This document shows positions 46,145-55,346 of a stretch of 64,000 nucleotides of DNA, in pieces. The notes under the pieces are model-generated. The model saw nothing but the letters and a program-made list of their open reading frames with translations. It made no database searches and had not been told where the DNA came from. This stretch comes from Xenococcus sp. MO_188.B8 (GTDB lineage Bacteria; Cyanobacteriota; Cyanobacteriia; Cyanobacteriales; Xenococcaceae). Within the stretch, counting starts at the first letter, position 1. Every line of letters starts with the position of its first letter. The stretch covers positions 1 to 64,000 of the forward strand of contig JASJDR010000006.1 of NCBI GenBank assembly GCA_030065615.1, written 5' to 3'. The translations under genes were made by a program, and so were the position numbers.

Positions 46145-46238
46145 TTACTATCAAAATCTTGTGACTACGTACTTTATTTGAGAAAAATGTTCTAAATCAT
46201 CTTAATTTTAATTTTTATCTTGTATCGTTGTGCCTTTT

Positions 46239-46376
46239 TTATTGACTAACCCATTGACAAATTAATTGGCCTTTAACTGTTTTCCAACGTGCTACTAACT
46301 TTTGTTTTTGAGGCGTATTTAATTCTTTATTTGGTAAAGATTTATTATGAGTTAATGCTTTTGCTGTACTCATCAT
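46239..46376 (-). CDS. Conserved-looking 45-residue microprotein
   Basis: Starts ATG at 46374-46376 (or the next ATG, 46371-46373) with an excellent ribosome site, AAGGAGAAAG, spaced 7 bases. The protein begins MMSTAKALTHNKSLPNKEL and ends K-L-V-A-R-W-K-T-V-K-G-Q-L-I-C-Q-W-V-S-Q. It is basic, with no membrane helix. The R-W-x-x-x-x-G-x-L-I-C-x-W-V ending resembles short cyanobacterial proteins of unknown function. The strong start signal makes expression likely. Confidence 0.65.
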   Translation of the reverse strand: MMSTAKALTHNKSLPNKELNTPQKQKLVARWKTVKGQLICQWVSQ

Positions 46377-46823
46377 TTTCTTTCTCCTTGAGGTATTGAT
46401 TGCTTTGATTATCAGTATGAATGAGATCTCGAGCAGAAAAAATACCCAAAAGTTGAGAAAAGTTCAGGATTAGAATTAAGAAAAATTCAGTAATCGAAAA
46501 ATCTCAATCAAAATTACTCGGTACCATAAGCTACAAAAACTATATATATCACGACTACAAACAAAGACGGTGTAAACACGAGCAAACACACGAGCACAAT
46601 AGCAAAAACATTGCTCGTTTTTTTCTCTTTCTGCCAATTAAAAAGGAGAACAATAGCAATAAAAACAACAACAACAAGAATTTGTATTGCCCTTTTATTA
46701 CTAGTGTTTTTTCCTTATTATCCCATTTAATGGGAGGCAGGTTCGCTCATCAAGTACTTTAGTGATTGGCAACTAAAGTCTGTCCACCTTACAAAGCACA
46801 AGATTTCTAGCAAATAGGACTGC
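46377..46823. other. Non-coding gap, possible small RNA
   Basis: No protein gene found between the microprotein and atpC. A terminator-like hairpin on the plus strand, ACGAGCAA (46578-46585) with TTGCTCGT (46611-46618) followed by TTTTTT, has no plus-strand gene nearby to serve, the last one ending at 46144. A short transcript starting near the TATATATAT at 46540 is conceivable. Confidence 0.3.
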
Positions 46824-47240
46824 TTATGCAGAGACCATTCCGCCAGCAGCCTGAAAGCGCGCTCGTGCTTTTTTAAAGGCTTGATTAGCTCTATTTTTTT
46901 CTAGAGGATCACCAGTTTGTTCAGCAGCATCAACATTCGCTTTAGCAGATTCGAATTCAGTCCGAGCTGATTCGAGATCGATATTTTCTCCAATCTCTGC
47001 ACCATTAACCAAAACCTTGATTATGTTATGTTCAACTTCAGCAAAACCACCCATAAGAGATATTGCTTTCCAATCTTTTCCTGGACGAACTCGCATCACA
47101 CCAATCTCTAGAGCAGTAATCAATGGTGCGTGATTAGTGAGAATCCCTAATTGTCCTGTGGTACTCGGTAGAATAACCTCTTCTACCTTATCTTCCCAGA
47201 CAATACTATCGGGAGTAATTACTTTTAGATTTAATGACAT
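46824..47240 (-). CDS. atpC: ATP synthase F1 subunit epsilon
   Basis: 138 residues (atpE in chloroplast and many cyanobacterial gene names). N-terminal beta-sandwich L-N-L-K-V-I-T-P-D-S-I-V-W-E and I-L-P-S-T-T-G-Q-L-G-I-L-T-N-H-A-P-L, then a two-helix C-terminal hairpin rich in Ala/Glu. It is part of the central stalk and can inhibit the rotary enzyme. It follows atpD by 193 bp on the same strand, the usual cyanobacterial pair. Confidence 0.97.
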   Translation of the reverse strand: MSLNLKVITPDSIVWEDKVEEVILPSTTGQLGILTNHAPLITALEIGVMRVRPGKDWKAISLMGGFAEVEHNIIKVLVNGAEIGENIDLESARTEFESAKANVDAAEQTGDPLEKNRANQAFKKARARFQAAGGMVSA

Positions 47241-47246
47241 TTTAAT

Positions 47247-47302
47247 CAGTTAACAGTTAACAGTTATCAGTTAACAGTTATCAGTTAACAGTCATCAGTT
47301 AT
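47247..47302. repeat. Eight-unit heptamer repeat between atpD and atpC
   Basis: Eight tandem 7-bp units of CAGTTAA/CAGTTAT type (one CAGTCAT) fill 47247-47302, inside the atpD-atpC spacer and immediately upstream of atpC. Further CTGATCACTGATCACTG words lie near 47410. Confidence 0.85.
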
Positions 47303-47433
47303 TAACGGCTAGATTAAAGCTTCGGATGACAAGCTATAAATTACAACGTTTAAGTGTTGGGACAGAATTGGATGGAATTTCGTCCAGATACTTACTAATA
47401 ACTAACAACTGATCACTGATCACTGTTCGCTGT

Positions 47434-48897
<1,464 letters not shown>

Positions 48898-49047
48898 CTA
48901 CTTGGTGGTTTAGATATTTAATATGGCAGAGTAAATCTTAATTTAATCTAAAATTTGCCATCTTATAGATTATCACCTTATGGTGTGGCATGTCTTAGAT
49001 AATGAGGAGATAAATGAGATTCATCTACTAATATCAGGTTGGAAGTA

Positions 49048-49200
49048 TTATGTTTCTGGTTGATCATCTGATTCTGCTTCTTGATATCCTAGTCCAGAAC
49101 AGAAAGAACAAGTTTCTGTGCGCTGAATCTCTCCTGCACAATCTCGAATTTCGTTATAGCCTTTGCCTTCGCAATAATGACAAGGTTTTTTTTGGGTCAT
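49048..49200 (-). CDS. 50-residue DnaJ-like zinc-finger microprotein
   Basis: ATG at 49198-49200, stop at 49048-49050. It has two C-x2-C pairs: P-C-H-Y-C-E-G-K-G-Y-N-E-I-R-D near the start and T-C-S-F-C-S-G-L-G-Y-Q further on. This C-x2-C-x-G-x-G pattern is that of the DnaJ cysteine-rich zinc domain, reduced to one zinc site. The tail is acidic (E-A-E-S-D-D-Q-P-E-T). Stand-alone proteins of this kind are common in cyanobacteria and chloroplasts and may act in thiol or protein-folding chemistry. It lies 55 bp upstream of the start of nothing obvious and downstream of the gene at 49256. Confidence 0.75.
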   Translation of the reverse strand: MTQKKPCHYCEGKGYNEIRDCAGEIQRTETCSFCSGLGYQEAESDDQPET

Positions 49201-49255
49201 GGTTATTATGATGCTATTTGAGTCAAACGGAATTTATGAAACAAGTAATTAATTA

Positions 49256-49843
49256 TTAATCTTTACTCCAAAGTGCTAGTCCCCCGCCTCTGCCCCTAGC
49301 AGCAATAGCGGAATCTGTTATGTAAAAGTAAGCAAAGAAGGCTTGCTGAGAAATCTTATCGGTATAAAAACTTGCCTCTTTAGTTTTTCCACCGCGAATA
49401 TAGCCGTCATAGAGGGTAACGCCGAGTAATTTTACTTTCATTCTGGTAAAATCAAACGCCAAAATATTTTGAGGAACTAGAAATTTAACTGGGCCTGTTA
49501 ATGATAAGTGTAAGCCTCCAAGATTCACTCGATTTTCAACCTTTCCTTGATTTGTCGATAATTCTTTACTAGAGAAATAATTAAGAGAAATTTTGACAAA
49601 CCGAGGTAAATATCTTCCTGAACCAAGAACAATTCCTGCTTTTTTTCTGGTCTTTTTAGTTCCTGTGACGAAACATAGTCGCCAATTACCAATTAAACTT
49701 TCCCAGGGGTAAGTAATTTTCTCTTTTTTAGCGTTTTTTTCTACTTTTAGCAGGGCATTTACAACTTCTGAAGCTGAAGGCAAATTAGTTTGATCACTAA
49801 AGTAATTAGCTGCCTGTTGCAGAATAGAATTGCTTGTTATCAT
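49256..49843 (-). CDS. Fibrillin/lipocalin-like conserved protein
   Basis: 195 residues, soluble, with no signal peptide. The pattern S-L-I-G-N-W-R-L-C-F-V-T-G-T-K-K near 49-64, a central run of beta strands (N-L-G-G-L-H-L-S-L-T-G-P-V, L-A-F-D-F-T-R-M-K-V) and the late R-G-R-G-G-G-L-A-L-W resemble plastid-lipid-associated (fibrillin) proteins of cyanobacteria and plants. Those are thought to bind membrane lipids. The assignment rests on pattern only. The zinc-finger microprotein follows 55 bp downstream on the same strand. Confidence 0.6.
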   Translation of the reverse strand: MITSNSILQQAANYFSDQTNLPSASEVVNALLKVEKNAKKEKITYPWESLIGNWRLCFVTGTKKTRKKAGIVLGSGRYLPRFVKISLNYFSSKELSTNQGKVENRVNLGGLHLSLTGPVKFLVPQNILAFDFTRMKVKLLGVTLYDGYIRGGKTKEASFYTDKISQQAFFAYFYITDSAIAARGRGGGLALWSKD

Positions 49844-49914
49844 ATTTGGGAATTTAAGTAATCTTTAGATCAACTTATTTATTTGTTTCACAATAGACTT
49901 ATTACTTTTACCTT

Positions 49915-50034
49915 TTATCTTTTATCTCTTTTATTACCAGGAAATTTAGTCCCCATCTCTGTTAAAGCTGAGAAAACTAGATAAACAATCAGCAAAGCAA
50001 ATCCAATTAAAAAAGGAACTAGATCATGATTCAT
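49915..50034 (-). CDS. Possible 39-residue single-helix membrane protein
   Basis: ATG at 50032-50034, stop at 49915-49917. It begins M-N-H-D-L-V-P-F-L-I-G-F-A-L-L-I-V-Y-L-V and ends in a basic tail (P-G-N-K-R-D-K-R). One membrane helix followed by positive charges is reasonable for a small photosynthetic-membrane protein, but no family was recognised and no ribosome site is evident. Confidence 0.35.
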   Translation of the reverse strand: MNHDLVPFLIGFALLIVYLVFSALTEMGTKFPGNKRDKR

Positions 50035-50310
50035 AACACTTAAATTTATAGTCAACGTGACAATAAATAAAAAACATCCCCTAGACTACCAATCAACAGG
50101 GAATGTATTCAAATTTTAATTTATGTAAATCTAGATTAATAATAACACTGATGGCTTAATCGTTTCTTGCTTCAAAGAACAAATTTGGCGATTTTTAACT
50201 TAATTTAAGCTAAATTTAATTTCCAGTTTTGATATTATTCTTGCTGCAGGTTCTCTAATCTTTTGAGAGAATAGGGGTTCGCCTTCAATTTGCAGGATTT
50301 TATTTTTTTT

Positions 50311-51732
50311 ATGTTCGACAAACTAACAGCACCCACCACAGGTAGTAAAATAACCTTCAAAGATGGGAAACCAATTGTACCTGATGATCCGATTATTCCT
50401 TTTATTCGAGGTGATGGCACGGGAGTTGATATTTGGCCAGCTACAGAGAAAGTAATCAACGCTGCAGTAGCCAAAGCTTATGATGGTAAACGCAAGATCA
50501 ATTGGTTTAAAATTTATGCTGGAGATGAAGCTTGCGAAAAATATGGTACTTTCCAGTACTTACCTCAGGATACTCTAAAGGCAATAGAAGAATATAAAGT
50601 TGCGATCAAAGGACCTTTAACGACACCTGTAGGTGGTGGGATTCGCTCTCTTAATGTCGCCCTAAGACAAATCTTCAATTTATATGCTTGTGTACGTCCC
50701 AGTCGCTATTATCCAGGTACCCCTTCCCCACACAAAAATCCCGAAAAATTAGATGTGATTGTCTATCGGGAAAATACCGAAGATATTTACTTGGGAATTG
50801 AATGGCGCAAAGATGATCCCATAGCAATTCAGTTAATTAATTTACTAAATACAGAATTAATTCCTGCTACTCCTGAACATGGCAAGAAGCAGATTCCTCA
50901 GGATGCGGGCATTGGGATTAAACCTATAAGTAAAACAGGTTCTCAACGCCTGGTGAGAAAAGCTATTGAAAATGCCCTCAGATTACCCAAGACCAAACAA
51001 AAAGTTACTTTAGTACACAAAGGCAATATTATGAAATACACCGAAGGTGCTTTTCGGGATTGGGGTTATGAACTGGCGACTACAGAGTTTCGAGACCAAT
51101 GTGTAACCGAGAGAGAATCTTGGATTCTCAGTAATAAGGAAGCTGACCCCGACATTAGCTTAGAAGCCAACGCTCGTAAAATTTCTCCAGGATATGATGC
51201 TTTAACTGCGGAAAAGAAAGCAGAAATCTGTCAGGAAGTTGAATCTGTCCTTGAGGAGATTTGGGACACTCATGGAGATGGCAAATGGCAAGATAAAGTA
51301 ATGGTAAATGATCGCATTGCTGATAGCATTTTTCAACAAATTCAAACCCGTCCCGATGAATATTCTATTCTGGCAACTATGAATCTCAACGGTGATTATG
51401 TTTCTGATGCGGCAGCTGCTATTGTCGGAGGATTGGGAATGAGTCCTGGAGCCAATATTGGCGATAATTGTGCTATCTTTGAAGCTACCCACGGTACTGC
51501 TCCTAAGCATGCAGGTTTAGACCGTATTAATCCAGGCTCTGTCATGTTATCAGGAGTCATGATGCTCAATTTTTTAGGCTGGCCAGAAGCCGCCGAATTA
51601 ATTCAACAGGGATTAGCAAATGCGATCGCTGATAGCAAAGTCACCTATGATTTAGCTAGACTGATGGAGCCTCCAGTAGCGCCCTTGAAATGTTCTGAAT
51701 TTGCTGATGCCATAGTTAGTTACTTCGCTTAA
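50311..51732 (+). CDS. icd: NADP-dependent isocitrate dehydrogenase
   Basis: 473 residues from ATG 50311; the upstream TTG at 50290 is less likely. It oxidises isocitrate to 2-oxoglutarate, the carbon skeleton for nitrogen assimilation in cyanobacteria. [11 protein letters not shown] is at the N-terminus, the isocitrate-binding S-x-N-x-x-L-R appears as S-L-N-V-A-L-R-Q, and [10 protein letters not shown] and N-L-N-G-D-Y-V-S-D match the metal and NADP regions. Length fits the cyanobacterial enzyme, longer than E. coli's by an inserted loop. Confidence 0.97.
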   Translation: MFDKLTAPTTGSKITFKDGKPIVPDDPIIPFIRGDGTGVDIWPATEKVINAAVAKAYDGKRKINWFKIYAGDEACEKYGTFQYLPQDTLKAIEEYKVAIKGPLTTPVGGGIRSLNVALRQIFNLYACVRPSRYYPGTPSPHKNPEKLDVIVYRENTEDIYLGIEWRKDDPIAIQLINLLNTELIPATPEHGKKQIPQDAGIGIKPISKTGSQRLVRKAIENALRLPKTKQKVTLVHKGNIMKYTEGAFRDWGYELATTEFRDQCVTERESWILSNKEADPDISLEANARKISPGYDALTAEKKAEICQEVESVLEEIWDTHGDGKWQDKVMVNDRIADSIFQQIQTRPDEYSILATMNLNGDYVSDAAAAIVGGLGMSPGANIGDNCAIFEATHGTAPKHAGLDRINPGSVMLSGVMMLNFLGWPEAAELIQQGLANAIADSKVTYDLARLMEPPVAPLKCSEFADAIVSYFA

Positions 51733-51989
51733 GCAACGGTACAAACTATTGAGTTGGTTTAAGGTAATAGGTGATTAGAGTATTTAGTAGCTGCTAATAT
51801 TCCCTATTACCCAAAGATAGCGCCTAAATGATTTTTGGAATATAAATAATAATGGTTCATTATAATGCCTGACTCAAAACCTTTTGATATATTCTTTGAT
51901 AGTATCCAGTCGGCAGTAACATCAATGTATGGCTGTAACCTGTCAGCTTATCCACCCCAGTAGTAAAATCATCTCTACTTCGATACCCT

Positions 51990-53492
51990 ATGTCTGATCT
52001 AATAGGAGGACGTTACCAAGTTACTAAGACCCTAAGAAAAACCGGGTTTTGTGACACTTTTCTCGCAAAAGATACTCAGCTTCCTGGGCATCCTTTCTGT
52101 GTAGTTAAACAGCTTCAACCTAAATCTAATGAGGGTTTCGTCTTAGAAACTGCTAGGAGATTATTTGATAATGAAGCAAAAGTTCTCTACAGATTAGGTA
52201 ATCATCCTCAAATTCCTCGTCTTTTAGCTCATCTTGAAGTAGAGGATCAATTTTATTTAGTACAAGAATTTATCGAAGGCAAAGATCTTAGTCAAGAAGA
52301 AATTGCTTCTCATCAAAAACCTTGGAATGAAACAGAGCTGAGAGATTTTCTCTTGGATGTACTGGATATTTTGACCTTTGTCCATAAAAATAATGTTATT
52401 CACCGCGATATTAAACCTTCTAATCTTATTAGGCAATCTGACGGCAAGATCGTCTTGATTGATTTCGGTGCAGTTAAGGAGATTACCCACATAACCCTCA
52501 CAGAAGGTCAAGTCAATATCAAAGATGTCACTGTGGCGATTGGAACACCAGGTTATATGCCCATTGAACAACAAAATGGGGTTCCTAATTTCAATAGCGA
52601 TATTTACGCTTTAGGAATGACGGCAATTCATGCGATTACCGGTTACCATCCCGATCAATTACCTCGGTATGATACGGGGGAAATTAGTTGGCAGGATCGA
52701 GCCAATTGTAGCCCCCAGATGGCTCAGATCATTAATAAGATGGTTAAAATCTCATCCTACCAACGTTATCGTAGCACCACCGAAGTTATTGAGGATCTCC
52801 AGAAACTTCACCGGCCACCGGAACCCCCTCCCGATGGATGTCAAGCGAAATTCAAAAATATAATTTGGGTTACTGGCATTTTTGCTGTGGTAGGGATTGC
52901 CGTTCTGATTCCCAATATTTGGGGGGCAGTCAAAGCTCTAGGACACTACAATCGAGGACAACAACTAACGGAATCGGGAGAATATGAAGCAGCCATTGCA
53001 GAATACAATAAAGCAATTTCTATTAAACCAAATTTTGCGATCGCTTGGACTAATCGAGGCTTTGCTCAGGGTAAATTAGGGAAACATGTAGACAAGTTTT
53101 CTTCCTGCGCTCAAGCAACTAATGTGGCACCAGATTTTGCCGAGGCCTGGAATTGTAGAGGATTGGCAAGATATGACCTGGGGCAATTCGAACTGGCCCT
53201 CAAAGAATATGATCGAGCGATTGCAGTGGATAAGGAATTTTATCGAGGCTGGTTTAACAAAGGTCAAGTTCTGATTAAACTAGGGCAGCATGAAGATGCC
53301 ATTGCTGCAACCCGCAAAGTACTTGCTATTAAGCCAGACTATTTTTTAGCTTGGACTCAAATTTGTAGTGCTTTTTTCGAGTTACAGCAATACCAGGCAG
53401 CTAAAACTAACTGCCAACAGTCCTTGGCTATTAAGCCAGACTATCCACCTACCATTGCACTCATGAAGAAAATTGAACAGAAACTTCAATAA
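51990..53492 (+). CDS. Serine/threonine protein kinase with TPR repeats
   Basis: 500 residues. Hanks-type kinase domain (about 5-270): catalytic loop V-I-H-R-D-I-K-P-S-N-L and D-F-G motif in V-L-I-D-F-G-A-V-K-E; A-P-E is replaced by M-P-I-E-Q as in many cyanobacterial kinases. The glycine loop (R-K-T-G-F-C-D-T-F-L) is loose. One membrane helix at about 288-312 (W-V-T-G-I-F-A-V-V-G-I-A-V-L-I). Three to four TPR units follow (A-I-A-E-Y-N-K-A-I-S-I-K-P-N, A-L-K-E-Y-D-R-A-I-A-V-D, A-I-A-A-T-R-K-V-L-A-I-K-P-D). Probable membrane signalling kinase; target unknown. Confidence 0.93.
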   Translation: MSDLIGGRYQVTKTLRKTGFCDTFLAKDTQLPGHPFCVVKQLQPKSNEGFVLETARRLFDNEAKVLYRLGNHPQIPRLLAHLEVEDQFYLVQEFIEGKDLSQEEIASHQKPWNETELRDFLLDVLDILTFVHKNNVIHRDIKPSNLIRQSDGKIVLIDFGAVKEITHITLTEGQVNIKDVTVAIGTPGYMPIEQQNGVPNFNSDIYALGMTAIHAITGYHPDQLPRYDTGEISWQDRANCSPQMAQIINKMVKISSYQRYRSTTEVIEDLQKLHRPPEPPPDGCQAKFKNIIWVTGIFAVVGIAVLIPNIWGAVKALGHYNRGQQLTESGEYEAAIAEYNKAISIKPNFAIAWTNRGFAQGKLGKHVDKFSSCAQATNVAPDFAEAWNCRGLARYDLGQFELALKEYDRAIAVDKEFYRGWFNKGQVLIKLGQHEDAIAATRKVLAIKPDYFLAWTQICSAFFELQQYQAAKTNCQQSLAIKPDYPPTIALMKKIEQKLQ

Positions 53493-53517
53493 TCAAGTCT
53501 TGGTCGCTCTATTTACC

Positions 53518-54087
53518 TTATTTTAAGTATTTTGGTCCAAAAATCAGATCGAGAATGCTAATCGAGTAAGAGATAGATTGTACTCCTCTTTCACTAGACT
53601 GAGAACTTACCTTATTACTCTGTAAGTCTTTATCTAAAATCTCTGTCAATAAATTACTAGCAGTTTTAACTGGATTATCTGTGGGCGATAAAGTAAATAA
53701 AACAGCTTCACAGCCAGTTGTAGAATCATTGGTCGCACAAATAGTAGGTAATCCCAGCTGTTCGTCTGCTCTAAAACTAAAATTAAAATTTTGAGCTGAA
53801 TTGTCACTTTCCGCCGTATAGTTGGCAGCTACATATTCATTTAACCTAATAGCTACATCATTACAGAGTTCTGTAGCATTGGCTCCTGATGACGCTAGGA
53901 GATTTCCTTGCCAATGGAAAACTGGCTTGGACTCACCATTACTCTGAGATACGGTAACAGAAGTACCATTCTCCTTAATGCAAACAAAGTTGACACTATT
54001 CGATACACCTGATTCTGCCATAGCTGAAGTAGTAGCTATCGCCATAACCCCTAATGTTGCCAAGGAAGATATATACTTAAATCTCAT
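53518..54087 (-). CDS. COP23 domain protein
   Basis: 189 residues with a cleavable signal peptide (A-T-L-G-V-M-A-I-A-T-T-S-A-M-A). The mature part has the COP23 (circadian oscillating polypeptide) pattern: F-V-C-I-K-E-N-G-T, F-H-W-Q-G, A-T-E-L-C-N-D-V-A, I-C-A-T-N and C-E-A-V-L-F-T-L. Conserved Cys residues probably pair. Exported, function unknown. It is convergent with the kinase gene. Confidence 0.85.
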   Translation of the reverse strand: MRFKYISSLATLGVMAIATTSAMAESGVSNSVNFVCIKENGTSVTVSQSNGESKPVFHWQGNLLASSGANATELCNDVAIRLNEYVAANYTAESDNSAQNFNFSFRADEQLGLPTICATNDSTTGCEAVLFTLSPTDNPVKTASNLLTEILDKDLQSNKVSSQSSERGVQSISYSISILDLIFGPKYLK

Positions 54088-54303
54088 AACTTGCTCCTTA
54101 AATTCTAAGATTCCCCATCTTGGATTGTTATATTTTTCAGTATGTATACTATTTAATAGTACAACCTATGCCAGATATTATTCACTTTCTTTATTTATTT
54201 TTATTTATTTATTGTTTTTCCTTAAAAACATAATCATAGCCATTTTTAAAGTTTTAATCGATAATTTTTTTACAACGTAATATATAGTTTTTAGTACTTG
54301 AAT

Positions 54304-55029
54304 ATGAGCAGTAATATTCTTGAAGTCAAAAATGTCTATGCTGGCTATCTACGGGATTTGAATATCTTAAAAGGGATAAATTTTCGCATTGCACCAGGAG
54401 AACTAGTAGCGGTTATTGGACCTAATGGTGCGGGGAAGTCTACCTTGGCTAAAACTATTTTTGGTTTGTTAACTCCAAATCAAGGAAAAATAAGCTTTAA
54501 AGGAGAAAATATTGCTGGTTTAAAGTCTAATCAAATTGTTAGTCGGGGTATGTGCTATGTTCCTCAAATATCTAATGTTTTCAGTACTCTTTCTGTAGAA
54601 GAAAACTTAGAGATGGGAGCATTTATTCGTCAAGGTTCCATAACATCTCTGAAAGATTCTATTTATGCGATGTTTCCTCGATTAGCCCAAAGGAGTCGCC
54701 AACGAGCAGGGACTCTTTCTGGTGGGGAAAGACAAATGTTAGCGATGGGTAGAGCTTTAATGCTTGATCCAGAATTACTTATCTTAGATGAACCCTCAGC
54801 TGCCTTGTCCCCAATTTTGGTTAAGGGGGTGTTTGAACAGATTGTAGCGATTAAGGAAACAGGGAAAGCGATTATTTTAGTGGAACAAAATGCGAAAAAA
54901 GCCCTGATGATGGCTGATCGCGGTTATGTGTTGGAAAATGGATGCGATCGCTTTGAAGGCAAGGGAATCGATCTCCTTAATAATCCCAAAGTCGGCGAGT
55001 TATATCTGGGAGCAGCTTATAATAAGTGA
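54304..55029 (+). CDS. ABC transporter ATP-binding protein, LivF/UrtE-like
   Basis: 241 residues from ATG 54304 (a TTG two codons upstream is possible). Walker A is G-P-N-G-A-G-K-S-T, the signature is T-L-S-G-G-E-R-Q-M-L-A-M-G-R-A-L, Walker B is L-L-I-L-D-E-P-S and the switch region ends I-L-V-E-Q-N-A-K-K-A-L. The last part, L-Y-L-G-A-A-Y, is typical of the branched-chain amino acid ATPase LivF and its urea relative UrtE. No permease or binding protein genes lie beside it, as usual for the scattered cyanobacterial Nat/Liv genes. Confidence 0.88.
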   Translation: MSSNILEVKNVYAGYLRDLNILKGINFRIAPGELVAVIGPNGAGKSTLAKTIFGLLTPNQGKISFKGENIAGLKSNQIVSRGMCYVPQISNVFSTLSVEENLEMGAFIRQGSITSLKDSIYAMFPRLAQRSRQRAGTLSGGERQMLAMGRALMLDPELLILDEPSAALSPILVKGVFEQIVAIKETGKAIILVEQNAKKALMMADRGYVLENGCDRFEGKGIDLLNNPKVGELYLGAAYNK

Positions 55030-55032
55030 TTG

Positions 55033-55090
55033 GCGGGACGACCCTGCGGGCAGACCCCGCGGAGGTTGTCTTTGAGAAAGAAGCGTCCCA
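55033..55090. repeat. GC-rich palindromic element (copy D, short)
   Basis: Right after the LivF-like gene. GCGGGCAGACCCCGCG is shared with copy A (30780). GGGACG (55035-55040) and CGTCCC (55084-55089) bracket the element as an inverted repeat. Confidence 0.65.
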
Positions 55091-55346
55091 AGAAATTTAG
55101 TTGAAAGAAGAAAATTTTTGTTTATTTTGTCCGAAGTCCAATCATTATAAGTACCGATAGTTAAAAAATAATACAACCTATTATAAATTGGCTAACAAAT
55201 GGGACAATTAAGGTAGCGATAAACTTGGCAGTTTAGTGAGGGTGAGTCTACTTTGAAGCTCCAAAACTAAACCCTTACTAAATCCTTAATCAATTAGAAG
55301 AGAAGGCTCTGAAGGCATGGTCTCTCCAGCCTAAGGTGTAAAAAAG
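55091..55346. other. Promoter region of the exporter locus
   Basis: AT-rich gap before the C39 exporter gene, no gene seen. AAGGTG lies 11-16 bases before the ATG at 55347 and may be its ribosome site. Confidence 0.35.

Noticed and set aside
54088-54303. Plus-strand frame upstream of the LivF-like gene (53978-54280)
   Set aside because: Mostly antisense to COP23 and then very AT-rich hydrophobic codons; no start signal and no conserved pattern.
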